Source: Pedobacter punctiformis (GTDB lineage Bacteria; Bacteroidota; Bacteroidia; Sphingobacteriales; Sphingobacteriaceae). Taken from it: a stretch of 64,000 nucleotides of DNA. A program made the position numbers and the translations under genes. Positions 56,425 through 64,000 of the stretch are shown here, piece after piece (the stretch's first letter is position 1; every line of letters begins with the position of its first letter). The stretch lies in the NCBI RefSeq assembly GCF_027213715.1, contig NZ_JAPWGM010000003.1, positions 496,001-560,000 of the forward strand, given 5' to 3'. The notes under the pieces are model-generated. The model saw only the letters and a program-made list of their open reading frames with translations, was not told the DNA's origin and ran no database searches.

Positions 56425-59316
56425 TTAAGGGTTAAATGTAAAGCCTAAATAGTAAATGGCACCTGCTTCAGGGTTTCCGAAAGATGTGCTATAGTATTTA
56501 TTCAAAACATTTGAACCGCCTAATTTAATTACAGACATGATTGAAGGTACTTTTAAGTTAACCTGCGCATCCAAAGAGCTGTAGGCAGGAACATCACCGG
56601 CAGCAAAAGAAGAATTCCAATAGAATTTATCCTGCCATCTGTAAGAAACATTAAAACCGAAGTTTTTAATAATTTCCCTGTTTCCTAAGCCCAGGTTGTA
56701 ACGAATTTTTGGGGTATTAAAATCATTGATATAATTAGCTGGCAAATCACCAATCTGATTATAAGAAACGTTACCGCTGATGTTGTATTTACCTATTAAA
56801 TAATCAAGACCTAAAGCCGCACCGTAGGCCGTTACTTTACCCTCAGCATTAACCGGAACACCATATTTAACATAATCTGTAGTTGAACCTACCTGCTGGT
56901 AAACATTTACAGCGGTAATAAAATCTTTATATTGATTATAATATGCATAGGCATCAATTAAGAATTTAGGGCCCAATAAGCCTTTATAACCCAGTTCGAA
57001 AGCTTGTACACTTTCAGGTCTTACTCCTCTGCTGTCGAAAGTATATTTCTGTAAAATTCCGGTTGTAGGCGCTCCGGTTACTTGTGCCATTTGGTAAGCT
57101 CTGTAACTGCCCTCGGTATATCCTTTAGTGGCTTCGGTACTTAAACCATATTTAGCTAAGCTTTCTGGTAAACCACCGATTAACCGTTGAGAACCGCCAC
57201 CAACAGAAAGATCTATATATTGATTTTGAGTGGTTGGGTTACGATAACCTGTTTGGTAAGACAGACGAATGTTATTATTTTTTGCTACAGTAAATACCCC
57301 GGTGATTCTTGGCGTAAAGCGGCCTTCAAAATTGGTGCTTTTATCGTATCGACCGGCAACCGTTAATTTAAAGAACTCTCCGAATTTTTTTCCGGCTTGC
57401 GCAAATGCACCATATTCATTAATGTTGATCTTGCGGTTTAAATCATCGAAGATTGTTCCTGCAGATCTTAACTGATAAAGTCTTGAAGATGCACCAACCT
57501 GAAATTCAATTACATTGTTAAAAGCATTTGAAAAATTATACATTCCTTCATAGTGATAAAGGTTTGTTTTATCATCGAATTTAGCACCATAAACACCAGT
57601 AGCAAAGTTTGTTGCACTAATATTCGTTTTCATAATGGCTTGTTTGTTTGTTTCAAAAGCTGCCGAACCTGGTAAAGCTCTGTTTGCATCTGCAACTGAT
57701 CTTGCCGCTGCATTTGCCGCTGCATCAGAAGCACCCTGAGCTTTAGCGGTTGCATAAGCTACAGTATAAGTTGGGAACCAACCCGTTCTTGAAGGGTTTG
57801 TTTTTTCATTAATATAACTACCCAATATTGAAGAAATATATGAATCTCCTGAACGTTCCTGGGTGGTATAGGCTTTAACAAAGAAGTCTTGTCCTTTTAG
57901 TTCCAACTTGTATTGACCGATATTAAAATTTCTCAAAGAATAACGGTCCGATCCGGTATAAACTGATGTACCGGTTCCCCAGTTTGCCTGTGCAACCAAT
58001 TGAATAGTTGGCGTGAAATTATAATATAAACCACCAGATAATTTCATTGATTTAGTATCATAATCAACTAAATCTGCTTCATTATAACCCGTACGGGATA
58101 CTGCCTGATTGGAAATTAAGCCATTCTTTAACCCATAAGCTAAACCAAGATATGGCAAGCCTGGCCTTAATGCTGCGAACGCAGGATTTGTATTAATTAA
58201 ACCAGCCAGACTACTATAGTTTAATGTAGGAAAAAGAGTCATAACATTATTAAAGCCTGCAATAGCCGGAGCAAGTTGTGGGTTTGAGGCTACTCCTGCA
58301 GCCACAAAGCGAAGATTAGCACTTACCTCATCACCATAACTGTTTACACCATCGTAATTCGGATCTGAGTTACGGTCTCCCGGTTTAACACTGTTGGCCA
58401 CCCGGTCATAATTAGAATAATTATTTGCAAACCAATCTTTCGCCTGTAAATAAGAGAAAGCGGCTTTCATACCAAATTTATTGTTCCATGATTTTGCCAA
58501 ACGTACATCCAGCTGGTTAAAAGGTCGTACACTACTATTATTATCATTTACATGGTTAACACCAGTTTTATATTGAAAACTTGCACCCTGATATTTAAAA
58601 GGATCTTTAGAAGTCATTAACAAAGTTCCGTTAATACCACCAGCGCCATATAAAGCAGAAGATGCACCAGGCAAAAGTTCTACATTATCAATATCAAGTT
58701 CTGTAATACCCACAATGTTACCAACCGAGAAATTTAAACCCGGTGCCTGGTTATCCATTCCGTCTATATACTGGTTAAAACGGGTATTTCCATTAGAGTT
58801 AAACCCACGTGTATTAATGGATTTGAATGTTAAACTCTGCATACTTGTTTCCACGCCTTTCATATTACTCAAAGCATCGTAAAACGAAGGTGCTGCAATT
58901 TCTTTTATGGAAGCTGCACTTAACCTTTCAATAGAAACAGGTGATTCTAAAATACGTTCAGGGGTTCTGGATGCAGAAACCACTACATCGCCACCCAAAA
59001 CAACAGCTGCTTCCATTTCTATAGTAATGTTGCTGGTATTACCGCTAACCTGCTGTTCTACCGTACCATAACCTACTGAAGAGGCTACTAAAGTAAAAGG
59101 AGTTTTTGCTGTGGTAGTAAAAGAAAACATACCACTGCCATTAGTGGCTGCACCACCAGACTGACCTTTTATAGTAATACTAATCCCGGCCAAGGCCTCT
59201 TTTGATTGCTTGTCTTTAACGGTTCCACTCACCGTAATGCTTTGTGCATGTACCACAACTCCGGTTGCAAATACAAGAAAAAGCACAAAGAAGATCTTTG
59301 TAAAAATTCTGCTCAT
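56425..59316 (-). CDS. TonB-dependent outer membrane receptor with carboxypeptidase-like domain
   Basis: This 963-residue receptor has a signal peptide (FFVLFLVFATGVVVHAQ), then a CarboxypepD_reg-like domain (about 27-100, 'ITVSGTVKDKQSKEALAGISITIKGQSGGAATNGSGMFSF'). Its plug ('VVVSASRTPERILESPVSIERLSAASIKEIAAPSFYDALSNMKGVE', 'NQYIDGMDNQAPGLNF', 'VELLPGASSALYGAGGINGTLLM') and barrel end in an aromatic-rich strand ('YYLGFTFNP'). No SusD partner is adjacent, so the ligand is not predictable. It is alone between the GH31 operon and the penicillin acylase gene. Confidence 0.92.
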   Translation of the reverse strand: MSRIFTKIFFVLFLVFATGVVVHAQSITVSGTVKDKQSKEALAGISITIKGQSGGAATNGSGMFSFTTTAKTPFTLVASSVGYGTVEQQVSGNTSNITIEMEAAVVLGGDVVVSASRTPERILESPVSIERLSAASIKEIAAPSFYDALSNMKGVETSMQSLTFKSINTRGFNSNGNTRFNQYIDGMDNQAPGLNFSVGNIVGITELDIDNVELLPGASSALYGAGGINGTLLMTSKDPFKYQGASFQYKTGVNHVNDNNSSVRPFNQLDVRLAKSWNNKFGMKAAFSYLQAKDWFANNYSNYDRVANSVKPGDRNSDPNYDGVNSYGDEVSANLRFVAAGVASNPQLAPAIAGFNNVMTLFPTLNYSSLAGLINTNPAFAALRPGLPYLGLAYGLKNGLISNQAVSRTGYNEADLVDYDTKSMKLSGGLYYNFTPTIQLVAQANWGTGTSVYTGSDRYSLRNFNIGQYKLELKGQDFFVKAYTTQERSGDSYISSILGSYINEKTNPSRTGWFPTYTVAYATAKAQGASDAAANAAARSVADANRALPGSAAFETNKQAIMKTNISATNFATGVYGAKFDDKTNLYHYEGMYNFSNAFNNVIEFQVGASSRLYQLRSAGTIFDDLNRKININEYGAFAQAGKKFGEFFKLTVAGRYDKSTNFEGRFTPRITGVFTVAKNNNIRLSYQTGYRNPTTQNQYIDLSVGGGSQRLIGGLPESLAKYGLSTEATKGYTEGSYRAYQMAQVTGAPTTGILQKYTFDSRGVRPESVQAFELGYKGLLGPKFLIDAYAYYNQYKDFITAVNVYQQVGSTTDYVKYGVPVNAEGKVTAYGAALGLDYLIGKYNISGNVSYNQIGDLPANYINDFNTPKIRYNLGLGNREIIKNFGFNVSYRWQDKFYWNSSFAAGDVPAYSSLDAQVNLKVPSIMSVIKLGGSNVLNKYYSTSFGNPEAGAIYYLGFTFNP

Positions 59317-59501
59317 AAATATTATAGTTTGGTTATTGGTTTTTAGTTATATAAACTTAACTGCTTTTTTTCGTTTAAACAAATTATGTAAGCATAATAA
59401 TTTGAAAGTCAATTATATTTTTCCTACACATTTTTTTTGTATTTTGCAATTTATATCCATCAGCGCATAATTAAATGACGTCTGGATTTTTACCTAACCA
59501 T

Positions 59502-61934
59502 ATGAATAAAATTAAAGCTGTCTTTTGTATCCTTATTCCAATCACAATAGCTTTCCTCTTCAACACAAAAATAGGCAGTACGCCACCATTACTTAAGTTT
59601 CTGAATCCTTTTATGGGTTTTTGGCAAAATGCCGAGAATAATCATTTTATGTTTAACCATAAAGCGAAGATTAAAGGCGCCATTTCGGAGGTGCAGATTG
59701 TTTTTGACGACCGCATGATTCCACATATTTTTGCACAAAATGATCATGATCTTTACCTTGCACAGGGCTATGTTACCGCTATGCACCGCCTTTGGCAAAT
59801 GGATTTCCAAACCCGTTTTGCAGCAGGAAGAATAAGCGAAGTGGTTGGCGATAAGGCTATTGAAGTAGACCGTTACCAGCGCCGCATGGGTATGGTTTAT
59901 GGCGCTGAGAATTCCTTAAAAGGCATGATGGCCGATCCAAAGGCAAAAGAGATGATTAATGCCTATACCGATGGCATTAACGCTTATATCAAAACGCTGA
60001 ATCAGGCCAACTACCCAATTGAATATAAAATTTTAGACTTTAAACCAGAAAACTGGACGCCCATAAAATGTGCTTTGCTACTGAAACAAATGTCGGCGGT
60101 TTTGGCTATGGGTTCGGATGAATTTTATATGACCAATATTTTAAAAAAGTTTGGCCCTGAAGTAACCAGGGATCTTTTTCCAGATTATCCTTTTCGCGAA
60201 GATCCGATTATTCCGGTAGGCACTAAATGGGATTTTACTCCCCTTCCTATTCCAAAAACACCTCAATCTTTTACACAAGCCATAACCGGAGAAGTAAAAA
60301 CAAAAGAAAAGGTTGAAGGAATCGGCAGCAATAACTGGGCATTATCGGGTGCTAAAACAAAATCGGGCTACCCAATTTTAGCAAACGATCCGCATTTAGA
60401 TTTGAGCCTTCCTTCCATCTGGTATCAAATTCAGCTTCATGCGCCCGGTGTTAATACTTACGGGGTTTCGCTTCCGGGTGCACCGGGTGTAATTATTGGT
60501 TTTAACCAAAAAATTGCCTGGGGTGTTACCAATGTGGCAGCAGATGTACTGGATTTTTATCAGATTAAATTTAAAGACAGCGCCCACAACGAATATTGGT
60601 ACAATAACAAATGGAATAAAACCACCAAACGTTTAGAAACCATCAAAATCCGCGGTGGCAAACCTGAAATTGATACCGTCTATTATACACACCACGGACC
60701 GGTTGTTTATTTCCAAAAACCAAAGTATGGTAGAGCTAATAATGTTCCTGTGGGGGATGCATTAAGGTGGATTGCTCATGATGAATCGAATGAGCTGATG
60801 ACGTTTTACTATTTAAACCGTGGTCAAAACTATGATGACTACCGCAAGGCTCTGACTTTTTATACTGCCCCCGCCCAAAATTTTGTCTTCGCCAGTATAG
60901 ATAATGATATTGCCATTACACCAAATGGTAAGTTTCCTTTAAAATGGAAAGATCAGGGCAAGTTTATTTTGGATGGTACGGATGCGGCTTACGACTGGCA
61001 GGGATGGATTCCGGCAGCACAGAACCCAACGGTTAAAAATCCGCCGAGAGGTTTTGTCAGTTCGGCAAATCAATCTTCTACCGATCAAACTTATCCTTAT
61101 TACATTAATTGGGAGTTTTCGCCTTATGAAAGAGGCAAAAGAATTAATGATCGTTTGGCTGTAATGAACAAGGCTACAGCTGATAGCATCAGGTTAATGC
61201 AAACCGATAATTACAGCATAATGGCACAAAATGTATTACCGGCTTTAATGCCACTGGTTAATACAGAACAACTTAATGCAACACAAAAAGAAGCCCTTAA
61301 TTACCTGAGCAAATGGGATAAAAGGTATGATGCGGATAAAATTGCAGCTAGCGTTTTCGAAATCTGGACCAAACGGCTGTCTTTCGATATCTGGAATGAT
61401 GAATTTGAAGTAGAAGGCGTACCTATGCGTTACCCTTCAAGAGACCGTACCGTAGAAATGATTTTAAAAGAACCTAATGCCAGGTGGTACGACAATATTA
61501 AAACCAGCAAAAAAGAATCACTCACAGATTTGGTTAATGAAGCTTTCAAATACAGCTGTGATAGCTTAGAAAAACGCTTCGGGCCAATTAATAAAGACTG
61601 GAACTGGGCAAATGTAAAACAAACCAATGTACCGCACTTAGCTAAAATACCAGGCTTTGGTTCAAAAACTTTAATGATTGGCGGAGCAAAAAGTACTATA
61701 AATGCCATCAGCGAAAGCAATGGCCCCTCATGGCGTATGGTTATTGAGCTTGGCAAAACTCCAAAAGGCCATGGCGTTTATCCGGGTGGGCAATCCGGTA
61801 ATCCAGGCAGTAAATTTTATGATAACATGGTTGATACCTGGGCCAATGGCAAATTATACGATTTGTTTTACATGCAATCTCCTGATGATCAGTCAGGTAA
61901 AATTATTTCTCGTTTAAAAATATCTAAAAAATAA
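59502..61934 (+). CDS. penicillin acylase family (S45) amidase
   Basis: This exported N-terminal-nucleophile hydrolase is about 810 residues from the ATG at 59502 (first ATG at 59475 would add nine). A hydrophobic N-terminal segment (AVFCILIPITIAFLF) leads to the alpha chain. Processing is expected before Ser285 (numbered from 59475) in GIGSNNWALSG, the canonical beta-chain start; 'PGVIIGFNQKIAWGVTNV' and 'YTHHGPVV' follow. Members cleave amide bonds of beta-lactams or acyl-homoserine lactones; the substrate is unknown. Next gene after 2 bases. Confidence 0.9.
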   Translation: MNKIKAVFCILIPITIAFLFNTKIGSTPPLLKFLNPFMGFWQNAENNHFMFNHKAKIKGAISEVQIVFDDRMIPHIFAQNDHDLYLAQGYVTAMHRLWQMDFQTRFAAGRISEVVGDKAIEVDRYQRRMGMVYGAENSLKGMMADPKAKEMINAYTDGINAYIKTLNQANYPIEYKILDFKPENWTPIKCALLLKQMSAVLAMGSDEFYMTNILKKFGPEVTRDLFPDYPFREDPIIPVGTKWDFTPLPIPKTPQSFTQAITGEVKTKEKVEGIGSNNWALSGAKTKSGYPILANDPHLDLSLPSIWYQIQLHAPGVNTYGVSLPGAPGVIIGFNQKIAWGVTNVAADVLDFYQIKFKDSAHNEYWYNNKWNKTTKRLETIKIRGGKPEIDTVYYTHHGPVVYFQKPKYGRANNVPVGDALRWIAHDESNELMTFYYLNRGQNYDDYRKALTFYTAPAQNFVFASIDNDIAITPNGKFPLKWKDQGKFILDGTDAAYDWQGWIPAAQNPTVKNPPRGFVSSANQSSTDQTYPYYINWEFSPYERGKRINDRLAVMNKATADSIRLMQTDNYSIMAQNVLPALMPLVNTEQLNATQKEALNYLSKWDKRYDADKIAASVFEIWTKRLSFDIWNDEFEVEGVPMRYPSRDRTVEMILKEPNARWYDNIKTSKKESLTDLVNEAFKYSCDSLEKRFGPINKDWNWANVKQTNVPHLAKIPGFGSKTLMIGGAKSTINAISESNGPSWRMVIELGKTPKGHGVYPGGQSGNPGSKFYDNMVDTWANGKLYDLFYMQSPDDQSGKIISRLKISKK

Positions 61935-61936
61935 AA

Positions 61937-62287
61937 ATGGTCTTCATCGTTATATTAATAGTTTGCTTTCTTTTACAAATGATTTTACCCTGGTGGGTTA
62001 TTATTGTAATAGCTTTTGCCACTTGCGGCATAATCGGCAAAACAGGCAAAATCTCTTTCTGGCAATCCTTCTTTGCCATATTCCTCTTATGGATAGGCTA
62101 CGCCTTGTTTAAAAGTTTACCCAACGATAATATTTTAGCCAGTCGCGTTGCCATTATGACGGGTGTTAAATTGTGGTGGTTGTTGCTGCTGGTTACGGGC
62201 ATTCTTAGTGGTTTAGTAGCCGGAATAAGCGGTTATTGTGGTTATCAATTCCGCAAAGCGATGCTTGTGAAAAAATCTGACGCTTAA
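61937..62287 (+). CDS. small integral membrane protein
   Basis: This 116-residue protein has three to four hydrophobic helices (about 1-18, 18-36, 42-58 and 80-102) and short polar loops, with a basic C-terminus (FRKAMLVKKSDA). I do not recognise a family. It starts 2 bases after the acylase stop and precedes the LuxE-like gene by 28 bases, so it is in the same operon. Confidence 0.7.
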   Translation: MVFIVILIVCFLLQMILPWWVIIVIAFATCGIIGKTGKISFWQSFFAIFLLWIGYALFKSLPNDNILASRVAIMTGVKLWWLLLLVTGILSGLVAGISGYCGYQFRKAMLVKKSDA

Positions 62288-62315
62288 ATAGCATTATGCT
62301 TCGTATTTTTGTTGT

Positions 62316-63299
62316 GTGATAAAGCATTCCGAAGATATATTTTCCATTCAAAATACAGTGCAATTTAACCAAACAGCATTGGATATATTTAAGTTTCAGG
62401 CAGAAAATTGTTCTGTTTACAAACAATATATCCATCATTTGGGGGTAAATGTACAGGCAGTTGAGCGCATTGAACAAATTCCTTTTTTACCCATTGGATT
62501 TTTTAAAACCCACACTGTATTAAGCAGTACCAAGCCTGTCCAAATTACGTTCAGCAGTTCGGGTACAACCGGAATGGTACAAAGCAGCCATCAGGTAACG
62601 GATGTAAAATTATACGAACAAAGTTACCTTCAGGCTTTTAATCAGTTTTATGGCAATATTGAAGAATATAACTTTTTAGCTTTGCTCCCATCTTATCAGC
62701 AACGGTCAGGTTCTTCTTTAATTTACATGGTGAATGATTTAATTGAAAAAAGTAAACATCCCCAAAGTGGATATTTTTTGTATAACCATGATGACCTGCT
62801 GAATACCTTGCTTGATTTAAAATCGAAAAACCAAAAAACAGTACTCATTGGGGTTACGTATGCGCTGCTTGATTTTGTAGAAAAATATGACATCAGTTTT
62901 CCTGATCTAATTGTAATGGAAACCGGAGGTATGAAAGGAAAACGGAAAGAGATGGTTCGCGAAGAATTGCATAATCAGCTAACCAAAGGTTTTGGCATTA
63001 AATCTATCCACAGTGAATATGGAATGACAGAATTACTTTCTCAGGCTTACTCTTTGGGGGATGGTATTTTTAATTGTCCAAACTGGATGCAGGTTTTAAT
63101 CCGCGATACCAACGATCCTTTAACTTTAATTGAAAATGGCAAAACTGGTGGCATAAATGTAATCGATTTAGCCAATGTAAATTCCTGCTCTTTTATCGCC
63201 ACTCAGGATTTAGGCAGAATAAATAAAGATAACAGCTTTGAAGTTTTAGGCCGTTTTGACAATGCCGACATCAGGGGCTGTAACTTATTGGTACAATAA
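62316..63299 (+). CDS. LuxE-like acyl-protein synthetase
   Basis: This 327-residue member of the LuxE/PaaK-like adenylate-forming group has a start GTG at 62316. It shows the AMP-binding P-loop-like 'TFSSSGTTGMVQSSHQV' near 77-93, 'HSEYGMTELLSQAY' near 235 and the C-terminal 'ATQDLGRINKDNSFEVLGRFDNADIRGCNLL'. LuxE activates fatty acids as acyl-protein in luminescent bacteria; no luxAB or luxCD is present here, so the role must be different. Such genes occur in Bacteroidetes beside lipid or surface-polysaccharide genes. Third gene of the acylase operon. Confidence 0.85.
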   Translation: MIKHSEDIFSIQNTVQFNQTALDIFKFQAENCSVYKQYIHHLGVNVQAVERIEQIPFLPIGFFKTHTVLSSTKPVQITFSSSGTTGMVQSSHQVTDVKLYEQSYLQAFNQFYGNIEEYNFLALLPSYQQRSGSSLIYMVNDLIEKSKHPQSGYFLYNHDDLLNTLLDLKSKNQKTVLIGVTYALLDFVEKYDISFPDLIVMETGGMKGKRKEMVREELHNQLTKGFGIKSIHSEYGMTELLSQAYSLGDGIFNCPNWMQVLIRDTNDPLTLIENGKTGGINVIDLANVNSCSFIATQDLGRINKDNSFEVLGRFDNADIRGCNLLVQ

Positions 63300-63331
63300 A
63301 AAAAGCTCCGGTATAGAACCGGAGCTTTTTT
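63300..63331. terminator. bidirectional terminator between the LuxE-like gene and tyrS
   Basis: AAAAAGCTCCGGT pairs with ACCGGAGCTTTTT around a 5-base loop, with A- and T-runs. It lies directly after the LuxE-like stop and 23 bases before the tyrS stop. Confidence 0.92.
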
Positions 63332-63353
63332 TATTGTTGCCTTTCATATTTTA

Positions 63354-64000
63354 TTATCCGGCGATTAAAAGGAAATAGTTTTTCTTACCTTTTTGCACCA
63401 CAATAAATTTATCGTTTATTAAATGATCTGCATTAAAGATTTGATTCGCATCAGCTACTTTTTCTTTATTTACAGAAACACCACCACCTTGAATTAATTT
63501 TTTTGTTTCTCCTTTTGATGGAAATATCGCCGATTTCTCTGCCAGTAAAGTCGCAGCATCAATTCCGCCAGCAAGTTCTGTTTTCGAAATATTAAATTGA
63601 GGAATCCCTTCAAACATTTCTAAAACCTGCGCAGCAGATAAACTTTTCAAAAACTCAAGAGAACCGTTTCCAAATAAGAATTCGGAAGTTTTAATGGCAG
63701 TTTCCAAAGCCTCAACGGAGTGCGTTTTTACCGTAATATCTTCCGCAAGTGCTTTTTGTAAAATGCGCAAATGTGGCGCTGCATCATGCTCTTTTTCCAA
63801 CGCTTCAATTTCTGCTCTTGTTTTAAGTGTAAAAATTCTGATCCATTTTTTCACATCATCATCTGTAGCATTTAGCCAGAACTGGTAAAATTTATATGGC
63901 GAAGTTTTTTCTGCGTCCAGCCACACTGCACCACTTTCTGTTTTACCGAATTTAGTACCATCGGCTTTTTTAATTAACTGTGTTGTAATGGCATAAGCGG
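63354..64000 (-). CDS. tyrS: tyrosine--tRNA ligase, C-terminal half (cut by window edge)
   Basis: This is the C-terminal 215 or so residues of TyrRS; the gene continues past the right edge. The frame extends beyond the internal ATG at which a shorter ORF could start: upstream codons read AITTQLIKKADGTKFGKTESGAVWL, the class I KMSKS loop in the KFGKS form typical of TyrRS. Then 'TSPYKFYQFWLNATDDDVKKWIRIFT' and an S4 RNA-binding domain at the C-terminus ('KLIQGGGVSVNKEKVADANQIF', 'LINDKFIVVQKGKKNYFLL') follow. It charges tRNA-Tyr in the cytosol. Confidence 0.95.
   Translation of the reverse strand, partial: AYAITTQLIKKADGTKFGKTESGAVWLDAEKTSPYKFYQFWLNATDDDVKKWIRIFTLKTRAEIEALEKEHDAAPHLRILQKALAEDITVKTHSVEALETAIKTSEFLFGNGSLEFLKSLSAAQVLEMFEGIPQFNISKTELAGGIDAATLLAEKSAIFPSKGETKKLIQGGGVSVNKEKVADANQIFNADHLINDKFIVVQKGKKNYFLLIAG

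Overview
The window looks like chromosomal DNA of a Bacteroidetes bacterium, most likely of the Sphingobacteriaceae (Pedobacter-like). The evidence is low GC; promoters of the type TTTG-N18/19-TAnnTTTG; TonB-dependent receptors; a PorP/SprF protein beside a gliding-motility C-terminal-domain protein (type IX secretion); a short SSB; a monomeric isocitrate dehydrogenase; and many SpII lipoproteins with short signal peptides. No phage, insertion sequence, plasmid or CRISPR signature was seen. Most genes are ordinary housekeeping or cell-envelope genes.

Layout. 1-6.5 kb: start of a SWIM/SNF2 helicase (cut by the left edge), alpha/beta hydrolase, MazG-like pyrophosphohydrolase, GNAT, LEA-like lipoprotein, S41 protease. 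6.7-7.1 kb: two near-identical tRNA-Phe units, each with its own promoter and terminator. 7.3-10 kb: a membrane Fe-S protein and a CCG-domain partner flanking a TPM protein. 10-17 kb: small genes, AsmA, mtgA, an SDR, and the rpsF-rpsR-rplI operon. 17.4-22 kb: dnaX, an acidic protein, icd. 22.3-29.2 kb: a six-gene operon (S41 peptidase, ABC ATPase, permease, YtrA-type GntR regulator, membrane-anchored protein, TonB receptor) with a 24-bp palindrome at its promoter. 29-36 kb: ssb, zinc-ribbon protein, GNAT, PhnA-like, META, YihY, a porin-like barrel, TPR. 36-39 kb: ribE, accC, threonine aldolase.

39.3-44.7 kb is the most interesting part. A Nudix-fold regulator with a winged-helix tail (NrtR/AraR type) and a degenerate Nudix box sits between a BadF-type sugar kinase and a pfkA-(BadF paralogue)-gapA operon. 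Three copies of a palindrome with core GTGTA-N5-TACAC lie in front of the kinase, between the regulator and pfkA, and in front of an otherwise empty intergenic region. That last copy drives a consensus promoter followed by about 160 nt with a 9-bp 5' stem-loop, a 21-codon ORF and a terminator. This reads as a local glycolysis regulon with a candidate small RNA or dual-function RNA; I infer this from sequence only.

44.8-50.4 kb: a four-gene type IX surface-protein operon (large IgGFc-binding-like protein, Ig-like protein, protein with a gliding C-terminal domain, PorP). 50.8-56.3 kb: a tandem-repeat lipoprotein, a 43-codon membrane ORF, glycogen branching enzyme and a GH31 alpha-glucosidase. 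56.4-63.3 kb: a large TonB receptor, then penicillin acylase, a small membrane protein and a LuxE-like acyl-protein synthetase. The window ends inside tyrS.
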